Assembly (NCBI GenBank): GCA_026415395.1
Contig: JAOAHD010000007.1
Coordinates: 372,001 to 436,000, forward strand
Direction of reading: 5' to 3'
DNA length: 64,000 nucleotides
Origin: Candidatus Binatia bacterium
Lineage (GTDB): Bacteria; Desulfobacterota; Binatia; HRBIN30
The position numbers and the translations under genes were made by a program. This document shows positions 34,177 through 43,287 of this stretch, in pieces. Each line of letters opens with the position of its first letter. Position 1 is the first letter of the stretch. The notes under the pieces were generated by a model. The model was not told the origin of the DNA and searched no databases. It saw only the letters and a list, made by a program, of their open reading frames with translations.

Positions 34177-36723
34177 ATGTACGATGTCATGGTGGGTGCA
34201 GCCGGACGCAACCTTATTCTCTCCGCACCGGTGCGTTTTGTCGGTGCGTTCCTCGCGCTGCTCCTTGCGTTGTGGGGCAGGTTCCTTCTAGCCGACGCTC
34301 CGAACACGGTCACGGGCACTGTGCTGTTGGTGTTCGGATGTTTGGCCGCGGCTCTCTTCACGGGTGACCGCCCACTCTTTGACTGCCCCGCGTCCACCCA
34401 GTCACAGAGACCAAGGCCCACCGCAGCGTTACGAGTGCTCGGCTGGATGAGTCTTGTTTTCGGGATGGGGCTGTTCGGTCTGGCTACCTGGGCGCTCGTT
34501 AGCGCTTGGCGTACGAACTTCGATTGGGCCGCCCCGACGATGGTTGCCGCCGTGGCCGTGAGCAGCGTAGGTCTGGGGATGCTCGATCGCCAATGGCGGT
34601 TGTCTGAAGCGCGACCACGGGTGACCGCACTCGAACTCTTTGCCGTCCTCGCGGTGCTTGCGTTTGGTACTTATTTGCGGTTCTACCGCATCGACTATTT
34701 TCCTCCTACCGATGGATTTGTTGCCATCGAGGAGCCCCAGTCTGGCCAAGGCGCATGGACGATCATGAGCGAGGGGGTGAGGCCCTGGGAGTTCATGATC
34801 GACCGCTGGATGCCGGTGCCATTTTTTCACTGGTTTGGAATCTCGATACTCTCTCTTCGGATCCCCTTTGTGATTGTGAGCTGCCTGACTTTGTTGGCAA
34901 CGTATGTGCTGCTGCGGGAGGTTGTCCGGCCGCCCGCTGCACTTTTGGGAATGTTTTTGCTGTCGGTGTCGCACTGGCACCTCCATTACGCCCGCTTGGC
35001 ACACAACATTTTTCCCACCACGTTGCTCAGCGTGGTGGTGTGGTGGCTGTGCGTCCGTCAGGCAAGAACCGGTGGTCTCCGCCTTTATCCGTGGATTGGT
35101 TTCTGGTGTGGGTACTCGCTCTATGCCTACGCGGGCTATCGGGGGATCCCGCTCGTCGTCCTTTGTTTTCTCGGTGGATACGGTTTGTTTTTGTTCTTAC
35201 GGAGGAGACAAGGCTCGGAGGCGACGGGGCGGTGGCGGGTGTATTGGGTGGGAGTTGGGCTCTTCCTGCTGTTTTTCGCGGGTCCGGTCGTGGCCTTGGT
35301 GAATCAATTGCGGTCCAACCCAGCGTATTTCTTGGAGGCGTTTTACCGGTCTTACGCGAACAAGCAGTACTACGTTTCCGATTGGCCAACCTGGCTGTGG
35401 CTTCGCTGGCAGCGCCTGGTCGAGACCGCACGGATTTTCCACCATTGGGGCGATACCGAGCAGGCCTACAACCTACCTGGCGAGCCTATGCTGGATCCGA
35501 TCTCCGGGGTATTGTTCACGACAGCACTGTTCTTTTGTTTGCTACACCCCCGGCGAGTGTTTCGAGGATTCTTCGTCTTTGCTTTTCTGTTTCTTTTGCT
35601 CGCTGGTGCGATGCTCACTCAAACCCTGGTGGTAGCTCGCCTGCAAATTGTCGTGCCCTTGACCTTTATCTTGGTTGCCTTGTGGGCGGATCGCTTTTAC
35701 GAACTGGCGACTGAGGTTGGGCAGCATTGGCCGAAAGCGGTGTGGACTGCTGGTAGCCTAACGGCAGCCGTCGCGGCAGCGATTTTGAACTGGGAAGTGT
35801 ACTTCGGCAAAATCATTCACAGTCCAGTGATGCGTGCTGTGTATCGGAACTACTACACGACAGCGATCACTTACCTGCATTCATTGCCGAACGATGCTTA
35901 CGCGTTGCTGCTTTCCGACATGCGAAATTTGTTCATCCCCAACGATTACGCGTGGTGGCGCGGAGATCGGATTCCGGGCGACGTGGTAACGGATATCTAT
36001 CCAGTGCTTGTCGGTGCCCCCGGGCCGTGGAGCGGACGCTCCCTGCACATTCTCATCCAAAAACCGTTCGAGCAACATGAAGTTGCGGACATCCTCCGCC
36101 AAGTGTTCCCGCAGGCCGCCTGCGAGTGGATTCGCCATCCCGAAGGCTATCCTCATTTAGAACAGGTCGCTTGTATGATCGGGCGAAACCCCCACCCGAA
36201 ATCGTTCTCAACGAGCCTGCGGGTGCGCTATTTCCGCCCCGGTGCGCAGGAGCCTTTCCTCGAGCGTGCAGAACCAGCAATCAGTTGGGCATTACTCCCG
36301 GCAGAGTGCTCTCGTTGGGGGCGCGCGGACAATCCCGGTTGTGTGGTGGAATGGGAGGGGGAGTTCGCACTGCTAGGAGAGGGTCGGCAGGAAATTGCCG
36401 TCGAAGCCCGCAATGCGACGGTAGACGGACGAATAGACGATCGGCCGTTTGCCTTGGATCGCTCGGTGCCAATCGAGGGCTTTTTACTGGGTGGGGAGAT
36501 GAGTGCGGCCCGGTTGATGTTGGAGCCTGGCGTCCACCGCATTTTCATGCGGGCCGTTCCCGCGGCTGGCGAAGGCGACATGGGCGTACGTTTGCGTCGC
36601 AAGGACCGGGAGCTCGGCTGGCAGTTCATCGTGTTCTTCACGGACGACAGCAGTGGCTCCGAGGTGCAAGCGTTGAGCCGGCCAAGGAATGAGCGTCAGT
36701 CTGCGAAGGCAGCGGCAGAATGA
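34177..36723 (+). CDS. Large PMT/GT-C-like membrane glycosyltransferase with C-terminal soluble domain
   Basis: About 848 residues from the ATG at 34177; a TTG at 34153 and an ATG at 34189 are alternatives and no ribosome site decides. About 13 hydrophobic segments fill residues 10-560. The first large loop holds PPTDGFVAIEEPQSGQGAW, an acidic site like that of PMT-family enzymes, and HYARLAHNIFPT in the next segment is typical of these proteins. A soluble C-terminal part (about 560-848) ends in a beta-rich, jelly-roll-like region (LEPGVHRIFMRAVPA). It probably transfers a polyprenyl-linked sugar outside the inner membrane. ATGA overlap with the following sulfotransferase gene suggests shared work on one surface glycan. 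Confidence 0.72.
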   Translation: MYDVMVGAAGRNLILSAPVRFVGAFLALLLALWGRFLLADAPNTVTGTVLLVFGCLAAALFTGDRPLFDCPASTQSQRPRPTAALRVLGWMSLVFGMGLFGLATWALVSAWRTNFDWAAPTMVAAVAVSSVGLGMLDRQWRLSEARPRVTALELFAVLAVLAFGTYLRFYRIDYFPPTDGFVAIEEPQSGQGAWTIMSEGVRPWEFMIDRWMPVPFFHWFGISILSLRIPFVIVSCLTLLATYVLLREVVRPPAALLGMFLLSVSHWHLHYARLAHNIFPTTLLSVVVWWLCVRQARTGGLRLYPWIGFWCGYSLYAYAGYRGIPLVVLCFLGGYGLFLFLRRRQGSEATGRWRVYWVGVGLFLLFFAGPVVALVNQLRSNPAYFLEAFYRSYANKQYYVSDWPTWLWLRWQRLVETARIFHHWGDTEQAYNLPGEPMLDPISGVLFTTALFFCLLHPRRVFRGFFVFAFLFLLLAGAMLTQTLVVARLQIVVPLTFILVALWADRFYELATEVGQHWPKAVWTAGSLTAAVAAAILNWEVYFGKIIHSPVMRAVYRNYYTTAITYLHSLPNDAYALLLSDMRNLFIPNDYAWWRGDRIPGDVVTDIYPVLVGAPGPWSGRSLHILIQKPFEQHEVADILRQVFPQAACEWIRHPEGYPHLEQVACMIGRNPHPKSFSTSLRVRYFRPGAQEPFLERAEPAISWALLPAECSRWGRADNPGCVVEWEGEFALLGEGRQEIAVEARNATVDGRIDDRPFALDRSVPIEGFLLGGEMSAARLMLEPGVHRIFMRAVPAAGEGDMGVRLRRKDRELGWQFIVFFTDDSSGSEVQALSRPRNERQSAKAAAE

Positions 36724-37793
36724 GTGTGGCCGAGCAGGTTGTTCTCCGTGAACCGTCCGCAAGCTCTGAACCGATGGAAGAGCGTTTGATTTTTGTGTTG
36801 AGCCCGCCCCGTTCAGGCTCGACGCTGCTCATGCGCATGCTGGCAGCTCATTCACAGATTTATAGCCGGCCCGAGCCACACATCCTGCCCCCGCTTGCGC
36901 ACCTCGGCTACTTCGACACCGTCGATGCAGCGCCGTTTGATCATCTGCAGGCGGCTCAAGCGATTCGCGAGTTCGTTGCCGATTTACCGCGCGGCGAAGC
37001 GGATTACGTAGATGCCTGTAGAGCATACACCGACGTGCTTTACGGGCGGATGCTCGCGGCGCGCGGCGCTGGCAAGCGGTATTTTCTTGATAAGACCCCT
37101 GCCAATGCTCTGGTCCTGCCTTTCATTGCCCGGCTCTATCCACGGGCTCGTTACATCGTACTCCTGCGGCACCCAGCCGCGATTTTCGCGTCCTACGCAA
37201 ATTCATTCTTCGACGGCGATTATGTTGCCGCGCAACGCTTCAACCCGATCTTGGATCGCTACGTTCCGGCCATCGCCCGGTTTTTGCGCGAGCGCGCTGT
37301 GCCGATGGAGGTGGTACGCTACGAAATTCTGGTCCAGCAACCGGAGGAAGAAATGCGTCGCCTGTGCGGCTTCCTCGCCGTTCCTTACGAACCCAGCATG
37401 ATCGAGTACGGGCGGCATGAGTTTGCGTTCCGCGGTTTGGGGGATCCGCTTACGGTGCAACGCCAGAGTCGGCCGATCGTGGATTCTGTCGACAAGTGGG
37501 CCCATGAATTGGCGGGCGACTCACGGAAATTTGCTTTCGTTCGGGGCGTGCTCGAAGGGATCGATGATCGCGACTTGGAAACCTGGGGTTTTGCTCGGCC
37601 GGCATTGTTTGCTGCGGTCGAGCGTGCTCGAGGGACGGGTGTGGCGCCGACTTCGAGGCCCCCGCGCTGGGACCGCTTCCTTCTCGAGCGCAAACTATTA
37701 CGCTGGTCTCGTAAACTCGTACACGGAGTGCCTGGCATAGAGGGCCTCGTTCGCGGACTCCGCTTGCTTTGCGACGTGCTGCTGCGCGGCTGA
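36720..37793 (+). CDS. PAPS-dependent sulfotransferase
   Basis: A 357-residue sulfotransferase of the Sulfotransfer_3-type family. The 5'-phosphosulfate loop is SPPRSGSTLLMRML near residue 28. The 3'-phosphate-binding part is RYIVLLRHPAAIFASYAN near residue 140. A C-terminal lysine/arginine-rich region follows. It should move sulfate from PAPS to a sugar or lipid hydroxyl. No signal peptide is evident, so it acts in the cytoplasm, probably before export. The start overlaps the upstream membrane glycosyltransferase by 4 bp, which argues for sulfation of a lipid-linked sugar intermediate. Genes for PAPS synthesis are not in the window. Confidence 0.85.
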   Translation: MSVAEQVVLREPSASSEPMEERLIFVLSPPRSGSTLLMRMLAAHSQIYSRPEPHILPPLAHLGYFDTVDAAPFDHLQAAQAIREFVADLPRGEADYVDACRAYTDVLYGRMLAARGAGKRYFLDKTPANALVLPFIARLYPRARYIVLLRHPAAIFASYANSFFDGDYVAAQRFNPILDRYVPAIARFLRERAVPMEVVRYEILVQQPEEEMRRLCGFLAVPYEPSMIEYGRHEFAFRGLGDPLTVQRQSRPIVDSVDKWAHELAGDSRKFAFVRGVLEGIDDRDLETWGFARPALFAAVERARGTGVAPTSRPPRWDRFLLERKLLRWSRKLVHGVPGIEGLVRGLRLLCDVLLRG

Positions 37794-37900
37794 AGTGCAA
37801 GGAGGGGAGTGACTGAAGGGCTTTGCGCAACCGTGCGGATCTGAAAGCTTACGGAGAGTGGCTCTAGCGGTGGGCGTGGGCGAAGCAGTGAGGTGAGTCA

Positions 37901-40900
37901 ATGACTCGCGCGGAGCGCTCTCCGGTGGAACGAGCTTGGGGCGCGGTTGCTGCAGTTGCATGTGCCTTCGTGTTTCTCGCCATCTGGCGCGAGCGAAACG
38001 CCGAATTCGGCCCACGCCGCGTCTGGGGTGAACTTTCCCCGCTATTCGAAGCGTGCGCCGAATGGGGCAACGCTTTGACCAGCGCTGTGCTGCAGGAGCC
38101 TCGGCGGTTGTTCTTGGTCAGTGCCGTCCTCGGCGCTTTGGTGGGCATCCTTTCGCTGTTTTGGAGTTGGCGGCGCGGTCTGGTTGGATTGGTGTGGATC
38201 GCGGCTGCGCTCGCCACGATCGGCGCCCAATGGGCGATTTTGGGGAACGAACTGCGTCTCGGAAAAGTCGTGTATCTTTGCGCATTGGGGGCAGCCGTCC
38301 TCGTTGGGTGGTGGTTGCAACGGTTTCCGGAAGTTTCGCCGGAACCGATTCGTTCTACCGACTTTGTGTTGGCGCTTTGGCTCTTAATCGTGGCTGTCTT
38401 TTTACGCTTGTGGGCACTGGACGAACTCCCCAGGCGGTTCGAGGGCGAAATGGGTTTGTCCATGCTTGCGGGCTCGAGTTGGTACAGCTTGAAGAATTAC
38501 TTGGTGAGTGCGGTTACGACCGCCTCGATCGGCTGCGCGCACTTGTTCGCACAGTGGGCTGCGTTTGTGGCTTGGGGTGACTCGGTATTTTCTCTCCGCG
38601 CTAGCGGTGTGGTTCTAGGAGTCGCCTTGGTGTGGAACTTGTTTTGGCTGCTGCGTAACTACGTTGGGCGCGATGCCGCCTGGTGCGGGACCTTGCTGGC
38701 GCTATGCGGTGCGGAGCAACTTTGGTGGTCGCGCAGCGAAAACACGTACTTCATTGCTGTTTGCTTCGCTGGTGTGGTGACCGCTCGATTAGCGGCTTGG
38801 TTGGTGACAGAGCCGTGCTGGCAGCGCGCAGTCGTCGTGGCCTTATGGATGGGGGCGACGCGCTTGTTTTATTTGGCGGCTGTGACGCTCGTGCTCGTCC
38901 CACCAGCGGTGGTCCTTCATCAGTTGATTTTCAACCGTCCGAGACGGCTTCGCTATTTGGGCGCGCTGTTCGTGCTCACGGCTGGTGTGGGCTTGTGGTG
39001 GTCCAGCTTGTCCTTGCTGCATTTGGTCAGCCAAGGGGAGTGGCGGTTTATTCATCCCGCACTGCACGGTGAATTAACCGGCGCCGGGGCAGCTAGCCTG
39101 GGGGAGAGGTTGATTGCGGTCGCAACTCGCGTGGCGAACAATGCAGCTGTGGTTGCGGCGCAGTGGACGGTGAGCAGCGGCTTCTCTCAGTGGTATGAGC
39201 GCCAAACGTGGCCGTACCCACCCACGGTAATCAACGTTGGCATCGTTGGCGTGGGCATTCTCGGACTCGGAACGGCTCTGGGGCAGTTGCGTCGTGGCGG
39301 CTCAGCGGTGCTCGTGGCGTGGTTTGTTTCTGGCTGTCTGCCGGCGTTGCTGAGCACGGACCCCGCAGACCGGCGCATGGCCGCGGCCTTTCCGGCGCTG
39401 TACGCACTGGCTGGCTACGGGTGGCAGCAGGTGATGTTTTGGATCCGCGGCTGTGGCTCCTCTTTCGTCACGTGGTCGTGGCGACTGCCAGCGTTGGCGG
39501 CGCTGGCGGCAATCGCGCTTTCGAGCGCGGCTTCGCACTTGGCCCTCCCCAAGGCTGAGGTGAGCTTGGCAAAATTGGGCCGGGCGACTCGCGATGTGTT
39601 CCGCACCAGCGAAGCGATTTACTATGAGATGGATCCTGCGGCGCTGCCATTGGTTGTGATGGTGCACTCTTCGCTGTGGCGCGAGCGTCTCCCGTGCATA
39701 CAAGCGCTCTCTCCGAGGTTGTGGTTGTCAACCGTGATCGAGCAGCCTTGTGGTTTCGACGACGCCGTGTGGACTTGGATGGTTCCCGACGAGGTTAGGC
39801 GGAGCCGTCGGGCGAACGATCACGAACCACGACGCTGGACTGTCTTCCTCGCAGCGGTGCCTGATGCACAACGAAAACTTGCCTTGCTGCGACGCTTGTT
39901 TCCGCAGGGAAAGGAGCAGTGGGTTGGCACGCTCGACTGGAGTTTTTCGCTTACCGTTTTCACCGCCGAACGCGCTGGGCTCGAGCTGTTGCAGGTGTCG
40001 GAATCAACGGAGCTTCCTGCCACGGGCGAGGGGGCGAGCCACGTAGCAGGTGTTTGTACGGTGGCGATGCGCGCTGCGCTGTTTGCGAGAGACGACGACT
40101 GGTACCGCCTGCAGGCGCTCCCTCCGTTTGAATTGCTGCGGTGGAAGCTCGGCGACTTCTCGAGTTCGCCCGATCCTGGCGCAAGCATCCCGCTGACGTC
40201 TGGCTTTCATCCCGTGGAGCTTGAAAGCCGGGGACCGTGCGGGTCTTTGCCGCGGATGTCGATACGCGGAGCTGAAGAAACCACGTGGCGGGTGGCGCCA
40301 CTGTGGAGTCCATGGCTTGGTGAAGATCCACTCACCCGCGCCCCACGCATGGCGATCTACGACGGCTTCCGCCTCGACCGGCGCATTGGAGAGGAAGAGG
40401 GGAATTTTGTTGACCTCGGACTTGACCCGTTGACTGGCCTTGTTGCCTTGACGTGGCGGGATGGGCGTTATTGGTTCCTCGAGCTGGACGAGCGGGGGAG
40501 GCTTGGCGCTTCTTACTCCCTCGACCTCCCGGGGGGAACAATAGTGCGGGGCTTTGTCCCAGGGCCTTCAGGGCATCGGTTGCTACATGCTGAGTCAGGA
40601 ATGTTCGTGATCGACCGGCTGGGACGAGTCGTTTACCGCTGGCCCTTTCAACCGTCGCCGATTCGGCCGCAGGCAGTTTGGTGGGATGAGGGGCAGTCCT
40701 TGTTTGCAGCCGTTCCTGCCGTCGCTGCGGTGGTACAATTTGATCTTGCAGGGAACGTGCTTTCGAGGATCCACCATTTTACGGGAGGCCTCGGGCGCTT
40801 CGTCGAGCCGACGGGCATTGCCTACGATCCGCAAACCGAGAGGTTTGCCGTCGCCGAAGCCGACGGTCGGATCTTGTTGCTCCGCATGCGCGAGAATCGC

Positions 40901-41227
40901 CCCCACGACCTCGTGCTGGACACCGAAGTGCGCCCGCCTTGGAGCGTGCCGGCAGGCGCAGTGCGGGTTCTGGCGTTCGATCACCAAGGGCGTCTAGTTG
41001 TCGGCGACCCGGAGAAGCCGTGGCTGTTCGTTTATGATCGAGAAGGTCGCCGCCTGCTGGCTCGCGAGCCCGCAGCGGATTGGCGCGCTCTTCTCGAACC
41101 GGTTGGGGTACCGGCAAGGGTCGTGCCCTTCGATGGCGCGCTGCTCGTGGTAGCTGGTGGCCCGGGGGTCTTGCGCTTCGAGGAGCATCTAAAAGTTGTG
41201 GCAAGTGAGGCTGTAGGGTCACATTAG
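37901..41227 (+). CDS. Giant membrane GT-C-like protein with C-terminal beta-propeller-like domain
   Basis: A 1108-residue protein with a membrane part of about 13 segments (residues 15-560). The acidic loop RRFEGEMGLSMLAGSSWY follows the fourth or fifth segment and resembles the catalytic loop of PMT-family enzymes. A soluble part follows; its last 370 residues or so show repeated propeller-like blades, for example NFVDLGLDPLTGLVAL, VEPTGIAYDPQTERFAVAE and VRVLAFDHQGRLVVGD. The blades look like NHL or SMP-30-type repeats. Function is unknown beyond a probable lipid-linked sugar transferase with a periplasmic propeller. It lies 107 bp after the sulfotransferase gene and is clearly a single open frame. 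Confidence 0.65.
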   Translation: MTRAERSPVERAWGAVAAVACAFVFLAIWRERNAEFGPRRVWGELSPLFEACAEWGNALTSAVLQEPRRLFLVSAVLGALVGILSLFWSWRRGLVGLVWIAAALATIGAQWAILGNELRLGKVVYLCALGAAVLVGWWLQRFPEVSPEPIRSTDFVLALWLLIVAVFLRLWALDELPRRFEGEMGLSMLAGSSWYSLKNYLVSAVTTASIGCAHLFAQWAAFVAWGDSVFSLRASGVVLGVALVWNLFWLLRNYVGRDAAWCGTLLALCGAEQLWWSRSENTYFIAVCFAGVVTARLAAWLVTEPCWQRAVVVALWMGATRLFYLAAVTLVLVPPAVVLHQLIFNRPRRLRYLGALFVLTAGVGLWWSSLSLLHLVSQGEWRFIHPALHGELTGAGAASLGERLIAVATRVANNAAVVAAQWTVSSGFSQWYERQTWPYPPTVINVGIVGVGILGLGTALGQLRRGGSAVLVAWFVSGCLPALLSTDPADRRMAAAFPALYALAGYGWQQVMFWIRGCGSSFVTWSWRLPALAALAAIALSSAASHLALPKAEVSLAKLGRATRDVFRTSEAIYYEMDPAALPLVVMVHSSLWRERLPCIQALSPRLWLSTVIEQPCGFDDAVWTWMVPDEVRRSRRANDHEPRRWTVFLAAVPDAQRKLALLRRLFPQGKEQWVGTLDWSFSLTVFTAERAGLELLQVSESTELPATGEGASHVAGVCTVAMRAALFARDDDWYRLQALPPFELLRWKLGDFSSSPDPGASIPLTSGFHPVELESRGPCGSLPRMSIRGAEETTWRVAPLWSPWLGEDPLTRAPRMAIYDGFRLDRRIGEEEGNFVDLGLDPLTGLVALTWRDGRYWFLELDERGRLGASYSLDLPGGTIVRGFVPGPSGHRLLHAESGMFVIDRLGRVVYRWPFQPSPIRPQAVWWDEGQSLFAAVPAVAAVVQFDLAGNVLSRIHHFTGGLGRFVEPTGIAYDPQTERFAVAEADGRILLLRMRENRPHDLVLDTEVRPPWSVPAGAVRVLAFDHQGRLVVGDPEKPWLFVYDREGRRLLAREPAADWRALLEPVGVPARVVPFDGALLVVAGGPGVLRFEEHLKVVASEAVGSH

Positions 41228-41287
41228 GGGAAGGTTCAGAGTCTTAGCCATCGCAGCACGGGTGCCAACGCTTCTAGTTTTAGGGGG

Positions 41288-42187
41288 TTACCCCCTTCGC
41301 TCGCAGGCACGAAGCTTTGCACTGGCAGCCCGCGGGTTTGCGCTAATCTCTTCGTCACTTGGGCGGAGCGGTTTCTTTGTCAGGATCCGCACTGCGCCGT
41401 GCTGCTCTTGTGCGCGAAGAAAGTTCTTGACGATGCGGTCTTCGAGGGAGTGGAAGCACACCAGCACCAGCTTCCCACCAGGCCGCAGTAAAGACACTGC
41501 TTGCGGTAAGGCAGCTTCCAATGCATGGAGCTCTCCGTTGACTGCAATGCGCAACGCCTGAAAGACGCGGGCGGCCGACCGTGCGGAGCGCCAGCGCACG
41601 GGCCCGGGTAGGGCGGCCGCGATGGCTGCGTAAAGCTCGCTGGTCGTGCGCAACGGACGCCGACGCTCGATGCTGCGCGCGATCCGCCAGGCGTAACGCT
41701 CTTCCCCATAACGTGCGATCAGGCTGGCCAGTTGGCGAACCTCAAGGCTGTTGACGAGGTCGGCAGCGGTCCGCAGTGAGGCATCGGTTGGGTCGAACCG
41801 CATATCCAGCGGTTCGTCGCGGCGAAATGTGAATCCTCGCTGAGCAAAATCGAAATGGAAGGAGCTAGCTCCGAGGTCGAAGACCACTGCCGCCACCCCA
41901 GTAAAACCATTGCTGGTTGCGATCTCTCCAAGGTTCGCAAAACTGCCGTGAACGAGGACGAGTCTGCCGGCAGCTATCTCGCTTTGAAATCGTTGTCTCG
42001 CGTGCTGCAAAATTTCCGGATCTCGATCAATGCCCAACACCCGGCCATGGGGCTCCGTGGCAGCCAGGATCGCTGCAGTGTGCCCACCGCCGTTGATCGT
42101 GGCATCAATGCAGGAATCGCCGGGCGCGAGTGCAAGGAGCTCTAGAATCTCGCCGGTCAGGATCGGCGTGTGCACTGGGCCGGTCAC
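41288..42187 (-). CDS. rsmH: 16S rRNA m4C1402 methyltransferase RsmH (MraW)
   Basis: A 299-residue SAM methyltransferase. It has HTPILTGEILELL at the start, DATINGGGHTAAIL as the SAM motif, DLGASSFHFDFAQRGFTFR (the family's DLG-S motif), AARVFQALRIAVNGEL and a C-terminal SLEDRIVKNF. RsmH methylates N4 of C1402 in the ribosomal decoding centre. The usual GVSS phrase reads GASS here. The GTG start at 42187 overlaps the TGA of the upstream gene as GTGA. In most bacteria rsmH sits in the division and cell-wall (dcw) cluster beside ftsL and ftsI; here it does not. Confidence 0.9.
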   Translation of the reverse strand: MTGPVHTPILTGEILELLALAPGDSCIDATINGGGHTAAILAATEPHGRVLGIDRDPEILQHARQRFQSEIAAGRLVLVHGSFANLGEIATSNGFTGVAAVVFDLGASSFHFDFAQRGFTFRRDEPLDMRFDPTDASLRTAADLVNSLEVRQLASLIARYGEERYAWRIARSIERRRPLRTTSELYAAIAAALPGPVRWRSARSAARVFQALRIAVNGELHALEAALPQAVSLLRPGGKLVLVCFHSLEDRIVKNFLRAQEQHGAVRILTKKPLRPSDEEISANPRAASAKLRACERRG

Positions 42188-43203
42188 GCCCCGGGCGGCC
42201 TCGTGTCGTCCATGAGGCTCACGATTTCCTCGGGTAACAACACGCGTGGAAAGACGTGAAATCCACGGATGCGGCTATTGGCGCCTTGTGCGCCGCCCGG
42301 ATAGTCAGAGCCGATGTACCAGGGCGTTCCCGGTGGGATGATGATGTCGTGTGCGTATTCTTTGCTGCCCACCGGGCGTCCGTCGACATAGAACGTGGCC
42401 ACGTAGTCACCCCAGGTGGCACCAATGTGATGCCATTCATCCGCGCGCCAGCGCGCTACGCCATAGCTGACGTCAGTCTCCATGCCGAGGCTATCGGCCA
42501 TCAAAAACCGGAGGAACGGGCCATTTTTGAAGATCGTTACGCGGTTTTCGAAGGCGTGGGGCATTCGCCAAATGAAGTACGCATTGTTGCTGCCGCTATC
42601 CCCTGCCCATGCAGGCTGCAGCCAGAAGACCACGCTGCCGGCGTTGGAGTTGACGCTGTCGGGGGGCGGAGCGATGAACAACGCGTTGGGACCGAATACG
42701 GCCCCGAATTCATCGAATTGCACGTCTTTTTCTGCCAAGGGCTGGAGCCCCCCGGTGCCTTTTTGCGGGTCGTCGAACGGTAGCGACAGCGCGGCTTCAG
42801 CGAGCAGTCCTTCCCCCTGAGCGCCGGTAACGGCCCCCACCGCAATACGATCCGCGGGCACGACTTTAGGGCGCGTGGCAAGCTCGGGTGGTGGGGAAGA
42901 TGTGTCCGCTGCTGGAACTTCGATTTTACCCTCCGAGCTCAACTCCTCGCGGCGTGCCCGCAGCAGATCGTGCCGTGCACGAGGGGCACTTCCCGTTGGC
43001 CCGCGCACTGGGGCAGCAAAGTCGTTAAACGACGGACTCTCCCCAGTGTCGCGTAGCCCGCTTCCGCGAATCGGGAAGGTGGGCTGGCGAGCGCTGGGGC
43101 GACTGAGCCGTACCCCATGATCCGTTGAAGGTCGCGGCCGGATCATGACCCACAGGAGCAAGCAGCCGACGGCGGCGAGGACAGCCACGAACCAACGTTG
43201 CAT
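42184..43203 (-). CDS. Membrane-anchored LamG/concanavalin-like domain protein
   Basis: About 339 residues from the ATG at 43203. A single N-terminal membrane segment (QRWFVAVLAAVGCLLLWVMI) is followed by about 120 proline-, arginine- and serine-rich residues. A laminin-G-like (LamG/ConA-type) domain follows: GSVVFWLQPAWAGDSG, WRADEWHHIGATWGDYVATFYVDGRPVG and a C-terminal IRGFHVFPRVLLPEEI. Such domains bind carbohydrates or other ligands outside the cell. It is translationally coupled to rsmH by GTGA, which may be chance of position. The frame extends upstream to 43326 but without a sensible signal. Confidence 0.75.
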   Translation of the reverse strand: MQRWFVAVLAAVGCLLLWVMIRPRPSTDHGVRLSRPSARQPTFPIRGSGLRDTGESPSFNDFAAPVRGPTGSAPRARHDLLRARREELSSEGKIEVPAADTSSPPPELATRPKVVPADRIAVGAVTGAQGEGLLAEAALSLPFDDPQKGTGGLQPLAEKDVQFDEFGAVFGPNALFIAPPPDSVNSNAGSVVFWLQPAWAGDSGSNNAYFIWRMPHAFENRVTIFKNGPFLRFLMADSLGMETDVSYGVARWRADEWHHIGATWGDYVATFYVDGRPVGSKEYAHDIIIPPGTPWYIGSDYPGGAQGANSRIRGFHVFPRVLLPEEIVSLMDDTRPPGA

Positions 43204-43287
43204 GATGAGTTTGTTTAGCCGCGGGGTTCGGACAAAAAAAGCGAAGGGAACGCTGCGGTTGCAAGCGGCGCTCGCGCGGGGTAAGCG

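Noticed and set aside
37901-41227. Interpretation of the 1108-residue protein as a chimera of two genes
   Set aside because: The frame is continuous, the membrane part is followed smoothly by soluble segments, and no ribosome site or start marks a second gene.
41283-41295. GGGGG-TTA-CCCCC hairpin as a terminator between the giant GT gene and rsmH
   Set aside because: The stem is only 5 bp, the right arm is not followed by a T-run, and it overlaps the rsmH stop codon.
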